From NCBI GenBank assembly GCA_963933095.1, contig CAWVSV010000053.1:1-16920 (forward strand): DNA of 16,920 nucleotides, read 5' to 3'. The translations under genes and the position numbers were made by a program. This stretch comes from UBA1124 sp963933095 (GTDB lineage: Bacteria > Pseudomonadota > Gammaproteobacteria > Pseudomonadales > Cellvibrionaceae). Of the stretch, positions 1 through 6,974 are shown one piece after another. Each line of letters opens with the position of its first letter. The first letter of the stretch is position 1. A model generated the notes under the pieces. The model saw only the letters and a program-made list of their open reading frames with translations. It was not told the DNA's origin and ran no database searches.

Positions 1-27
1 AGGAACGCTTTAAATCATTGGGCAAGG

Positions 28-354
28 CTAATCAGTCTGTTTCCATTGCCAGCGCAAGGGTTCACCAAAATCATCGAGAAGCATCTCTTTTTTAGCGGGT
101 TTATTATTGGCCACCTTGTTGTTCGTTGGCGGTTTTCTTCGCGCTTCGATATTGGATATCGTGTCGCCGACAGGTGTTCGCTGCGCTCTCGGTTGGTTGA
201 ATGCTTGCGGTGGTAGCGCTTGGTCGGGGTTGTCGCGTCCGCTACTGCCTTTATCGACAGCGGCGACTTCGCCACCTTCTTGCAGGTAGGCGTTAATTTG
301 CGCATCGATTTCAGCGCGGATCATATTTTTGGTGATATCGGGTTTTACCGGCAT
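28..354 (-). CDS. Small hypothetical protein, charged
   Basis: An ORF of 108 codons running from ATG to TAG on the minus strand. I do not recognise the family with certainty. The product is hydrophilic, without a signal peptide or membrane segment. Its N-terminal third contains a probable helix around residues 12-30 (IRAEIDAQINAYLQEGGEV), followed by a Gly/Pro/Asn/Lys-rich, probably disordered middle and a conserved-looking acidic/aromatic tail (LLDDFGEPLRWQW). The 'fLxxGGxV' pattern recalls small gammaproteobacterial proteins such as SutA, but this is only a visual resemblance and I would not name the gene from it. No clear Shine-Dalgarno precedes the ATG. The gene points away from queE, so it is its own transcription unit. 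Confidence 0.6.
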   Translation of the reverse strand: MPVKPDITKNMIRAEIDAQINAYLQEGGEVAAVDKGSSGRDNPDQALPPQAFNQPRAQRTPVGDTISNIEARRKPPTNNKVANNKPAKKEMLLDDFGEPLRWQWKQTD

Positions 355-523
355 AGCTATACTTTAATAAGTGCGAGCCTAAAAGGCGATAATATATTAG
401 ATACCATAGAATAACAGAGCTTTACACTTTCTGCTGTGAACTCAGGCTCTGGTGGCGCAGCTATGCATTGGGTAAAATGCCTCTCTTTTTTGTCAGGGCT
501 ATTTTTCGATAGCAGTGGTACCC
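355..523. other. Intergenic region between divergent genes
   Basis: This short divergent intergenic region must hold the promoters for the minus-strand hypothetical gene and for queE. I see several AT-rich hexamers (for example TAAAAT at 473-478) but no -35/-10 pair good enough to call, and no RNA gene. Confidence 0.4.
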
Positions 524-1174
524 ATGAGTGATCAGACGTTAAAAATCACCGAGATATTCTTCTCGCTGCAAGGTGAATCGCGCACTATAGGCTTGCCGAC
601 AGTGTTTGTGAGGCTGACGGGGTGTCCGTTACGCTGCCAGTATTGCGATTCTGAATATGCCTTTTTTGGTGGCGAGCGTCTAAGTTTTGATGCTATCTGT
701 GCCCAAGTGGCCGAGTTTAAGCCGCGCCATATCTGCGTGACAGGGGGTGAGCCTCTGGCGCAAAAACAGGTGATTCAGTTATTGCAGCGGCTTTGTGATG
801 AGGGCTATGAAGTCTCTCTGGAGACCAGTGGCGCTCTGGATGTTAGCGAGGTCGACAGCCGTGTTAGTCGCGTGGTGGACTTGAAAACGCCGGATTCCAA
901 CGAGAGTCATCGCAATCTGTGGCAGAATATTTCGCTGCTGACAGTCCATGATCAAATTAAGTTTGTCATCTGTTCGCGCAGTGACTACGACTGGGCGCGA
1001 CTTAAAGTTGATGAGCACCAGCTGTGCGGGCGTGTTAGTGATGTGCTCTTTTCGCCTAGTTTCGGGCAGATAGAAGCTCGCGACTTAGCCGATTGGATAG
1101 TAGCGGATAATTTACCGGTGCGCTTCCAGCTGCAGTTGCACAAGGTACTGTGGTCCGATGAGGCAGGAAGATAA
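524..1174 (+). CDS. queE: 7-carboxy-7-deazaguanine synthase QueE
   Basis: A radical-SAM enzyme of 216 residues that converts 6-carboxy-tetrahydropterin to 7-carboxy-7-deazaguanine in the preQ0/queuosine pathway. The sequence shows the radical-SAM cluster motif CxxxCxxC (C34, C38, C41, in TGCPLRCQYCD), the N-terminal substrate-side motif FSLQGES (13-19) and the GGEP SAM-binding motif (74-77). The C-terminus (LQLHKVLW) is typical of the Pseudomonas-type family, so the protein is full length. I chose ATG 524; an in-frame GTG at 515 would add only three residues. The cysteine-lacking linker and short length match the gammaproteobacterial QueE type. It is followed by queC, the next enzyme in the pathway, but the two genes are separated by a 141-bp palindromic element whose left arm contains the queE stop codon. 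Confidence 0.94.
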   Translation: MSDQTLKITEIFFSLQGESRTIGLPTVFVRLTGCPLRCQYCDSEYAFFGGERLSFDAICAQVAEFKPRHICVTGGEPLAQKQVIQLLQRLCDEGYEVSLETSGALDVSEVDSRVSRVVDLKTPDSNESHRNLWQNISLLTVHDQIKFVICSRSDYDWARLKVDEHQLCGRVSDVLFSPSFGQIEARDLADWIVADNLPVRFQLQLHKVLWSDEAGR

Positions 1175-1311
1175 TTGGCTGTGGCGCTACTGCGCTAGAC
1201 TACACTGCGTTAGTTCTGTGCTCGGTCGGTCATGTACTAAGCGTACACTCCCTTCGCGCGCGCGGTACTGCCTTGTTTATCCTGCGCTCGCTGCGCGTCA
1301 CAGCCAATTAT
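1171..1311. repeat. Palindromic intergenic element (REP/MITE-like)
   Basis: Two 17-base arms, 1171-1187 (ATAATTGGCTGTGGCGC) and 1295-1311 (its reverse complement with one mismatch), enclose about 107 bp. Inside is a smaller palindrome, TGTAC (1233-1237) and GTACA (1243-1247), plus GC-rich segments of alternating CG near 1255-1263. The whole could fold into a long stem. Base composition differs from the AT-richer flanks. The left arm overlaps the queE stop codon (TAA at 1172-1174). I recall similar 'GCTCGGTC...CATGTAC...GTACACTC' intergenic repeats in other gammaproteobacteria, but cannot confirm copy number here; no second copy is visible in this window. No transposase is encoded. Confidence 0.6.
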
Positions 1312-1344
1312 TTATATAGAATCAAAAGGTTGGTATGGTCTTTT

Positions 1345-2028
1345 ATGAATAAAGAAAAAAAACGCGCATTGGTACTGGTCTCCGGTGGTCTAGACTCCAC
1401 CACGGTTTTAGCGATGGCTAGAAGTGAGGGTTATGACTGTTACACCTTGAGCTTCGATTACGGTCAGCGCCATCGGGCGGAGTTGCTGGCGGCCTCGCGC
1501 ACGGCCGAAATTATGGGTGCGGTTGAGCATAAAGAGGTGTTGTTGGATTTACGTACCATCGGTGGCTCTGCGCTTACCGATGACAGTATTGATGTGCCCG
1601 AAGAAGAAGGGACGGGCATTCCTGTAACCTATGTACCAGCACGTAATACCGTATTTTTGTCGATCGCGTTGGGCTGGGCCGAGGTTTTGGGTGCTAATGA
1701 TATATTTATCGGCGTTAACGCAGTGGATTACTCCGGTTACCCCGATTGTCGCCCTGACTACATCGCCGCTTTTGAGGTGATGGCTAACTTGGCCACAAAG
1801 GCTGGTGTTGAGGGCCGCAAGTTACGTATTCGAACGCCTTTAATTGATTTGACTAAAGCCGAGATTATTCAGCGGGGAATGGCGCTCGGGGTAGACTATT
1901 TCACTACTGTGTCCTGCTATCAGGCCACTGATAGTGGTAAAGCCTGTGGCGTTTGCGATAGCTGCCGTCTGCGCAGGCAGGGCTTTATTCAGGCGGGGCT
2001 AGAGGATCAGACGATCTATGACGCTTGA
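1345..2028 (+). CDS. queC: 7-cyano-7-deazaguanine synthase QueC
   Basis: ATP-dependent enzyme of 227 residues that turns 7-carboxy-7-deazaguanine into preQ0. The N-terminus carries the PP-loop pyrophosphatase motif SGGLDST (13-19). The family sequences FDYGQRH (37-43), VPARNT (97-102) and VNAVDYSGYPDCRP (124-137) are all present. The C-terminal zinc site has four cysteines, C191, C201, C204 and C207. I chose ATG 1345 because the protein then starts a few residues before the PP-loop strand, as in homologues. The same frame extends upstream to 1273, but those extra 24 codons lie mostly inside the palindromic element and have no family resemblance. The Shine-Dalgarno is weak (AAAAGG at 1324-1329, rather far away). 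It would be cotranscribed with queE unless the palindrome interferes. Confidence 0.94.
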   Translation: MNKEKKRALVLVSGGLDSTTVLAMARSEGYDCYTLSFDYGQRHRAELLAASRTAEIMGAVEHKEVLLDLRTIGGSALTDDSIDVPEEEGTGIPVTYVPARNTVFLSIALGWAEVLGANDIFIGVNAVDYSGYPDCRPDYIAAFEVMANLATKAGVEGRKLRIRTPLIDLTKAEIIQRGMALGVDYFTTVSCYQATDSGKACGVCDSCRLRRQGFIQAGLEDQTIYDA

Positions 2029-2120
2029 TCTACCGGAGCATAGATTACTCTAACCTATTAGCCTGGTGCGGCAGGAAAATGGGCGCCATCTATCGGTAAT
2101 GCATTTGGTAAAAAAAGTGC

Positions 2121-2148
2121 TTGTCATTTTTTCACCAGGGAGTAAGAT
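2121..2148 (+). promoter_or_regulatory. Promoter of the tRNA-Lys unit
   Basis: A -35 element TTGTCA (2121-2126), a 16-base spacer and a -10 element TAAGAT (2143-2148) are followed by a GC-rich discriminator (ACGCGCC), as is usual at stringently controlled stable-RNA promoters. An A-tract (2110-2116) just upstream could act as an UP element. The predicted start, near 2155, lies about 10 bases before the mature tRNA. Confidence 0.6.
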
Positions 2149-2164
2149 ACGCGCCTCCTTCAGA

Positions 2165-2240
2165 GGGTCGTTAGCTCAGTTGGTAGAGCAGTTGGCTTTT
2201 AACCAATTGGTCACAGGTTCGAATCCCGTACGACCCACCA
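2165..2240 (+). tRNA. tRNA-Lys (anticodon UUU), copy 1
   Basis: A 76-base cloverleaf with encoded CCA. The acceptor stem is GGGTCGT paired with ACGACCC, with discriminator A. The D-arm is GCTC/GAGC. The anticodon stem is GTTGG/CCAAT around the loop CTTTTAA, giving anticodon TTT. The T-arm is ACAGG / CCCGT around TTCGAAT, leaving an A-C mismatch at pair 51-63. The gene sits between queC and nadA, as it does in Pseudomonas. Confidence 0.97.
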
Positions 2241-2268
2241 TATTTAGCAAGGCTAATAGAGCTTGCGA

Positions 2269-2308
2269 AGTTATAAGAAAAATCTATTAAGAGTATATTC
2301 TTATAACT
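2269..2308 (+). other. Hairpin in tRNA spacer
   Basis: The arms AGTTATAAGAA (2269-2279) and TTCTTATAACT (2298-2308) are perfectly complementary over 11 bp around an 18-base loop. The hairpin lies in the transcribed spacer between the two tRNA-Lys genes. It is AT-rich and lacks a T-tract, so it is not a terminator; a processing structure is possible but inferred. Confidence 0.45.
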
Positions 2309-2346
2309 GGGAAGAGTTAGGTAGCCGCAAGGTTGCAAGCAGTTTT

Positions 2347-2422
2347 GGGTCGTTAGCTCAGTTGGTAGAGCAGTTGGCTTTTAACCAATTGGTCACAGGT
2401 TCGAATCCCGTACGACCCACCA
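2347..2422 (+). tRNA. tRNA-Lys (anticodon UUU), copy 2
   Basis: This copy is identical over all 76 bases to the one at 2165-2240, including the A51-C63 mismatch in the T-stem, and the identity runs seven bases (ATATTTA) past the CCA. This points to a recent tandem duplication or gene conversion. It is followed within a few bases by an intrinsic terminator and is probably made from the same precursor as copy 1. Confidence 0.97.
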
Positions 2423-2427
2423 TATTT

Positions 2428-2459
2428 AAAGGGGATACCGTTAGGTATCCCCTTTTTTT
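2428..2459 (+). terminator. Intrinsic terminator after tRNA-Lys
   Basis: A 12-bp stem, AAAGGGGATACC (2428-2439) with GGTATCCCCTTT (2444-2455), closes a GTTA loop. It runs into a T-tract of seven T's, the first three of which also form the end of the stem. It ends the tRNA unit before nadA. Confidence 0.9.
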
Positions 2460-2501
2460 CGTCTTTTTTTGCTGGCGAGTCGTCAGCTAAGCGAGCGTTA
2501 C

Positions 2502-3596
2502 ATGTCTGTAGTCGATAATACCTGCACCCCTCGCGATCAAGTTAAGGCCTATTTGGCCGATGATCACGATCAGCCGAAATACACCCCGGAGCAAGTTTCA
2601 GACTATAAAGCGCGTATCACCCAACTGTTACGGGCGCGCAATGCAGTGTTGGTGGCCCACTATTACTGTGATCCGGTCATTCAGGCACTGGCAGAAGAGA
2701 CCGGCGGTTGTGTCTCTGACTCGTTGGAGATGGCACGCTTTGGCCGCGATCATCCGGCCGAGACGCTGATTGTCGCCGGGGTTAAGTTTATGGGCGAGAC
2801 CGCTAAAATTCTTACACCGCACAAACGTGTGCTGATGCCGACACTAGAAGCAACCTGTTCGCTGGATCTTGGCTGTCCGATTGATGAATTTTCCAAATTT
2901 TGTGATCAGCATCCCGATCGAACAGTGGTGGTTTACGCCAATACCTCGGCCGCGGTAAAGGCTCGCGCCGATTGGGTAGTGACGTCCAGCATTGCTCTGG
3001 ATGTTGTCGACGCACTCGACGCCAAAGGCGAGAAGATCCTCTGGGCACCCGATAAACACCTAGGTGAGTATGTGCAGCGTCAGACCGGAGCCGATGTGCT
3101 GCTGTGGGACAGTGCCTGTATTGTGCATGAAGAATTTAAGGCAAAAGGTATTCAAGACCTAAAGGCGCTCTACCCAGATGCGGCGATACTGGTGCATCCG
3201 GAATCACCTAACGCGGTGGTGGAGCTGGCAGATGTGGCCGGCTCTACATCGCAGTTGATTAGCGCTGCCCAAACACTGCCTAATCAGCGTTTTATTGTCG
3301 CCACAGATCAAGGCATTTTTTACAAGATGCAGCAATTGTGCCCAGATAAAGAGTTCATTGTTGCGCCTACCGCGGGTTCCGGCGCCACTTGTCGCAGCTG
3401 TGCTAGTTGCCCATGGATGGCAATGAATGAGCTGGAGAGCCTAGTGCAGGTGTTGGAAGCAGCTGATGGCTCAAGTACAGGCTCGCTCCAAGGCTGTGAA
3501 ATTTTTGTCGATGAAGGTCTGCGAGAGCGAGCGATGAAGCCGCTGCAGAGGATGTTAGACTTTTCAGCCGATAAAGCCGCCGCAGCTAATCAATAG
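2502..3596 (+). CDS. nadA: Quinolinate synthase NadA
   Basis: A 4Fe-4S enzyme of 364 residues that condenses iminoaspartate with dihydroxyacetone phosphate to form quinolinate, the committed step of de novo NAD synthesis. The three cluster ligands of the E. coli-type enzyme are visible: C119 (in ATCSLDLGCP), C206 (in SACIVHE) and C303 (in the CxxCxxCPWM motif). The substrate-side motifs AHYYCDP (52-58), GVKFMGETAKIL (93-104), YANTSA (145-150), APDKHLG (182-188) and HPESP (232-236) are also intact. I chose ATG 2502; the frame reaches back to a TTG at 2469, but the extra residues overlap the terminator side and look non-coding. No strong promoter is visible between the tRNA terminator and the gene, so its 43-bp leader is unusually short for a separate unit. 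Confidence 0.95.
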   Translation: MSVVDNTCTPRDQVKAYLADDHDQPKYTPEQVSDYKARITQLLRARNAVLVAHYYCDPVIQALAEETGGCVSDSLEMARFGRDHPAETLIVAGVKFMGETAKILTPHKRVLMPTLEATCSLDLGCPIDEFSKFCDQHPDRTVVVYANTSAAVKARADWVVTSSIALDVVDALDAKGEKILWAPDKHLGEYVQRQTGADVLLWDSACIVHEEFKAKGIQDLKALYPDAAILVHPESPNAVVELADVAGSTSQLISAAQTLPNQRFIVATDQGIFYKMQQLCPDKEFIVAPTAGSGATCRSCASCPWMAMNELESLVQVLEAADGSSTGSLQGCEIFVDEGLRERAMKPLQRMLDFSADKAAAANQ

Positions 3597-3707
3597 GCCG
3601 TATAAAAGTACATTAATGACGGAACTTGTGCCTACCCTTGGGCGTCAGTAACATAGCATTTTATTTGGCAGTAGCCGCAAGACAGTTCGAAAGTGACGGA
3701 GAGAGTA

Positions 3708-4586
3708 ATGATTCAAGGCAGTATGGTTGCCCTAGTGACACCGATGACCGATGATAATCAATTGGACTGGGACGCTCTGAATAAGCTGGTGGATTGGCAT
3801 TTGGAAAAAGGTACCCATGCCATTGTGGCGGTGGGAACCACGGGTGAATCGGCGACGTTGAACGTTACTGAGCACTTAGAGGTTGTTCGCCGCATCGTTG
3901 CCCAAGTGGCCGGTCGTATTCCGGTAATTGCCGGTACCGGCGCCAACGCTACCGCCGAAGCTATTGAGCTGACCCGCGCCGCTAAAGATGCCGGTGCCGA
4001 TGCCTGTCTGTTGGTGACGCCTTACTACAACAAGCCGACTCAGGAAGGCCTGTACTTGCACTTTAAAGCCATTGCTGACGCCGTCGAAATCCCACAGGTT
4101 CTCTACAATGTACCTGGGCGCACCGGTGTCGATATGCTGCCGGCAACTGTGTTGCGGCTGGTTGAACACAAAAATATTATTGGTATTAAAGAGGCAACCG
4201 GCGACTTAGAGCGCGCCAAGCAGCTAATTGATGCCACGGCTAACGTTAGTTTTGATATTATCTCCGGTGACGATGCTACCGCTGTGGAGATGATTCTGAT
4301 GGGCGGTACCGGTGAAATCACGGTTACGGCTAATATCGCTCCCGAACAGGTCGCCAAAATGTGTTCGCTGGCGCTGGCGGGAGATGCCGCTGGCGCACGC
4401 GCCCTTAATGACCTGCTAATGCCCGTGCACGACGCGATGTTTGTCGAAGCCAACCCTATTCCGGTAAAGTGGGCCTGCGCGCAGATGGGCTTAATTCGGT
4501 CGGGCATACGTCTGCCGCTTACGCCTTTGTCGGAAATCTTTCGTGCGCCTTTATTAGCGGCGTTGAAGACGGCTAAGATCGTTTAG
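3708..4586 (+). CDS. dapA: 4-hydroxy-tetrahydrodipicolinate synthase DapA
   Basis: A class I aldolase-type TIM barrel of 292 residues, exactly the E. coli length. It condenses pyruvate with aspartate semialdehyde in the diaminopimelate/lysine pathway, feeding peptidoglycan and lysine. The Schiff-base lysine is K161 (GIKEATGD). The catalytic triad residues T44, Y107 and Y133 are in place, with the YNVPGRTG segment and R138 for the dicarboxylate. ATG 3708 is chosen because GGAGAG (3698-3703) sits correctly in front of it; a GTG at 3693 in the same frame would add five residues. A weak promoter candidate lies upstream (TTGTGC at 3626-3631, 17 bases, TAACAT at 3649-3654). bamC follows after 47 bases, the same dapA-bamC linkage as in E. 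coli and Pseudomonas. Confidence 0.96.
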   Translation: MIQGSMVALVTPMTDDNQLDWDALNKLVDWHLEKGTHAIVAVGTTGESATLNVTEHLEVVRRIVAQVAGRIPVIAGTGANATAEAIELTRAAKDAGADACLLVTPYYNKPTQEGLYLHFKAIADAVEIPQVLYNVPGRTGVDMLPATVLRLVEHKNIIGIKEATGDLERAKQLIDATANVSFDIISGDDATAVEMILMGGTGEITVTANIAPEQVAKMCSLALAGDAAGARALNDLLMPVHDAMFVEANPIPVKWACAQMGLIRSGIRLPLTPLSEIFRAPLLAALKTAKIV

Positions 4587-4633
4587 GCATAAGTTATACC
4601 TTAATAAGTTCCAGATTAGGTTTAAGAGTGGAT

Positions 4634-5788
4634 ATGATGTTGAGTAAGGAATCTGTATTAAAAGCCGCGCTATTGGCTTTACTTGGAATGTCAGTCAGTG
4701 GCTGTGGCTCGCTATTTGGTGACGAGGGATATTTTCGCGATCGCGGCGACGATTATCTGCGTTCAGCAGCTATTGAACCTCTACAGATGCCCGACGGTAT
4801 CGAGAATCAGCGTGTGCAGGCGCTCTATGCTATTCCAACAATAAATAACGAAGACGACTTCGAACCCGACGAAGCATTTGTAGTGCCGCGGCCTCAGTCC
4901 CTATCGGCTAACTTGCTGGAAGAAACCGTAAAAATTCAAAAGCTGGCCGGCCGTCGCTGGATTCTTGTCAATGTGCCCCCCAGTGAAGTGTGGCCCCAGC
5001 TGCGCAGCTTTCTGGCGAAAAACAACCTCGATGTGGTCTATGCCGATACCAATAAAGGTATTTTGGATACCAGCTGGATTCAATTTAAAGACGACCTGAG
5101 TAAAAAAGATAAATTTCGCTTGCAGATTGATCAGGGTGTACAGCCTGACACCTCTGAAATACATATTGTGCATATGAATATCGACAGCACTATTGCCGAA
5201 ACGGGGCAGGTAAGTTGGCCGCAGCGGTCAATGAATCCAGAGCGTGAAGCTATTTTATTAGATGAGCTGGCGGCTACATTGGCCAGTGATATGTCTGGCG
5301 GTACCTCGATGCTGGCACAGAATATCGGCAGTGGCTCCAAGGTAACTTTGGCTCAACTTGACGGTGAGCCAGTGCTCAAAATGCAGTTGGAGTTCAAGCG
5401 CGCTTGGGCCACCTTGGGTTACTCGGTGAATCGCGAAGGTTTCACACTGCTCGACGATGACATTAATGTGGGCATCTATTATGTCGGCTATGTTAAACCG
5501 GTAGAGGTCAGTGACAGCTGGTTTAGCTGGGGCTCGAGTGAGGTCGAAGTTCCGACATCACCCTACAGCCTGAGTCAGTTACTCAATCATTTGCCCGTAA
5601 ATAACACCCTACTTTCGGGCGTTAGCGGCGCAGGTAGTGATCCTCTGGATGATATACCGGGTTACTTGGTTATTATTCGTGGCGATGAACTCGACATTCA
5701 AGTGCGTATTCGAGATGGCTATGGCCGCCAGCTGGCTCCAGTTGATGCGCGTAAGCTACTCAAAACACTGCGTCGTAATTTAATATAG
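4634..5788 (+). CDS. bamC: Outer membrane assembly lipoprotein BamC
   Basis: A lipoprotein component of the BAM complex, which inserts beta-barrel proteins into the outer membrane. The N-terminus is a lipoprotein signal: a positive start, a hydrophobic run, then the lipobox VSGC with the acylated cysteine at residue 24. After it comes the unstructured BamC tether with YFRDRGDDYL and LQMPDG, the part that contacts BamD in E. coli. The rest fits the two helix-grip domains, including the AGRRWILVNVPPSEVWP segment at the start of the first. I chose ATG 4634; a GTG at 4628 and an ATG at 4637 are alternatives that leave the lipobox unchanged. The stop codon overlaps the next gene by one base. Position directly after dapA supports the call. 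Confidence 0.9.
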   Translation: MMLSKESVLKAALLALLGMSVSGCGSLFGDEGYFRDRGDDYLRSAAIEPLQMPDGIENQRVQALYAIPTINNEDDFEPDEAFVVPRPQSLSANLLEETVKIQKLAGRRWILVNVPPSEVWPQLRSFLAKNNLDVVYADTNKGILDTSWIQFKDDLSKKDKFRLQIDQGVQPDTSEIHIVHMNIDSTIAETGQVSWPQRSMNPEREAILLDELAATLASDMSGGTSMLAQNIGSGSKVTLAQLDGEPVLKMQLEFKRAWATLGYSVNREGFTLLDDDINVGIYYVGYVKPVEVSDSWFSWGSSEVEVPTSPYSLSQLLNHLPVNNTLLSGVSGAGSDPLDDIPGYLVIIRGDELDIQVRIRDGYGRQLAPVDARKLLKTLRRNLI

Positions 5789-6567
5789 TGACTTTTCGAT
5801 TTGCATCACTGGGAAGCGGTAGCAAGGGCAACGGAACCGTGGTGCAGTGGCAGGGCGACGAAGGTCAACCTGTCGCTCTGCTAGTCGACTGTGGCTTTAG
5901 CGCGAGAGAAACCGTTACGCGCCTCGAGCGCCTTGGCTTAAAGGCATCAGATCTTGCTGCTGTTCTAGTCACACACGAGCACGGCGATCACATTAAAGGT
6001 GTTGCGCCATTGGCGCGACGTTTTAAACTGCCTGTCTATATGACACCTGGCACCTTTCACAGTAAAGATCTCGGCGTGTTGCCCGAGCTTAATTTGATTG
6101 AGGGCTATCAAGGCTTCTCCATTTCCGGTCTCAAGATACAGCCTGTGGCTGTGCCGCATGATGCGCGCGAACCCTGTCAGTTTATATTTGAACTTGGGTT
6201 AAAGCGCTTGGGTATTCTCACCGATCTTGGTAGTGTTTCCAATCATGTCGAAGACAGTTTTAGGAGTTGCGACGCACTGCTGATGGAAGCTAACCACGAC
6301 CCTATGATGTTGGCTTGTGGCGCTTATCCACCATCGCTGAAACTTAGGGTGGGAGGTCCTTGGGGGCATTTGAGTAACCAGCAAACTGCCGCTTTTTTAC
6401 AGCGAGCTGATTTACCTCGGCTGCAGCATTTAGTAGTGGCGCATATGAGTTTGCAGAACAACTCATTAGCATTGGCCCAGCAGGTGTTAGGAGATGTCGC
6501 CCGAGCGATAAAGAAAGTGACCTGGGCCTGTCAGGATGATGGCTTTGATTGGCTCGATATTGCCTAG
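5788..6567 (+). CDS. MBL-fold metallohydrolase, WalJ/YycJ-like
   Basis: A cytoplasmic metallo-beta-lactamase-fold protein of 259 residues. It begins with the family signature FASLGSGSKGNGT (5-17), has the LLVDCGFS strand (31-38), and carries the metal-binding HxHxDH motif as H63-E-H65-G-D67-H68. Further metal or active-site candidates are the His in VPHDA, the Asp in LTDLGS, the EANHD segment and the C-terminal VVAHMSLQNN. This matches the YycJ/WalJ group, proposed to be exonucleases acting on DNA; the substrate in this organism is unknown. The start is GTG 5788, overlapping the bamC stop (TAGTG), so the two genes are probably translationally coupled. In Pseudomonas the homologue is followed by purC; here a PilZ gene follows instead. 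Confidence 0.85.
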   Translation: MTFRFASLGSGSKGNGTVVQWQGDEGQPVALLVDCGFSARETVTRLERLGLKASDLAAVLVTHEHGDHIKGVAPLARRFKLPVYMTPGTFHSKDLGVLPELNLIEGYQGFSISGLKIQPVAVPHDAREPCQFIFELGLKRLGILTDLGSVSNHVEDSFRSCDALLMEANHDPMMLACGAYPPSLKLRVGGPWGHLSNQQTAAFLQRADLPRLQHLVVAHMSLQNNSLALAQQVLGDVARAIKKVTWACQDDGFDWLDIA

Positions 6568-6601
6568 CTCTATGTTAACTAACTTAGCTGAACTTATGGC
6601 T

Positions 6602-6629
6602 TTGTGCATTGCTAATAGATGGTTACAAT
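6602..6629 (+). promoter_or_regulatory. Possible promoter of the PilZ gene
   Basis: TTGTGC (6602-6607), a 16-base spacer and TACAAT (6624-6629) stand about 40 bases before the PilZ start codon. The -10 matches consensus at five of six positions; the -35 is weak. Computed by eye only. Confidence 0.3.
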
Positions 6630-6666
6630 CACGGTCTTGAATTTTATATCAGCAGGGGTATCTTGA

Positions 6667-6939
6667 GTGAGCGCAATAGACGAACGCAGGCGTTTTGAAC
6701 GGACATCAACGTCAATTCGTGTGGAGATTACCCATGCCGCATTTGGCACTATTATCGGTTTTGCGCACGATATCTCCGACGGTGGTGCCTCGGTCAAAAT
6801 AGATAATCAGCCCCTGCCACCGATTGGCACTCTAGTCGATGTAAAATTCCGTAAAATGGTTGGCGCTATCAATCTTGAACCTGTACGTATGCGGGTGATG
6901 CACGAGAACCGCAACGTTCTCGGCTTGATGTTTATTTAA
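6667..6939 (+). CDS. Single-domain PilZ protein
   Basis: A 90-residue protein that is almost entirely one PilZ domain, the c-di-GMP receptor fold. Both ligand motifs are present: RxxxR as R8-R-F-E-R12 and [DN]xSxxG as D35-I-S37-D-G-G40. The remaining strands (VDVKFRKM, MRVMHENRNVLGLMF) fit the six-stranded barrel. It therefore probably binds c-di-GMP; what it controls cannot be told from sequence. The start is GTG 6667, preceded at eight bases by AGGGG (6654-6658). It stands alone between the MBL hydrolase and a convergent lipoprotein gene whose end lies 35 bases away, with no clear terminator between them. Confidence 0.85.
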   Translation: MSAIDERRRFERTSTSIRVEITHAAFGTIIGFAHDISDGGASVKIDNQPLPPIGTLVDVKFRKMVGAINLEPVRMRVMHENRNVLGLMFI

Positions 6940-6974
6940 ACCAGATCCTGTCGCCATTATTCTAGCCTCTAGCC

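Noticed and set aside
1273..1344. A 24-residue N-terminal extension of QueC
   Set aside because: It lies largely inside the palindromic element and lacks family similarity; ATG 1345 gives the usual QueC length.
2066..2490. Two open frames of about 75 codons with shared sequence GSLAQLVEQLAFNQLVTGSNPVRPT
   Set aside because: They are translations of the two tRNA-Lys genes in one frame, a common artefact.
3618..3649. Possible TGACG/CGTCA hairpin between nadA and dapA
   Set aside because: The stem is only five pairs with a large loop and no T-tract, so I do not call a terminator.
4103..4507. A 134-codon open frame on the minus strand within dapA
   Set aside because: It is a shadow of dapA. 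Its Ala/Ser/Ile-rich composition follows from the coding strand and it has no family features.
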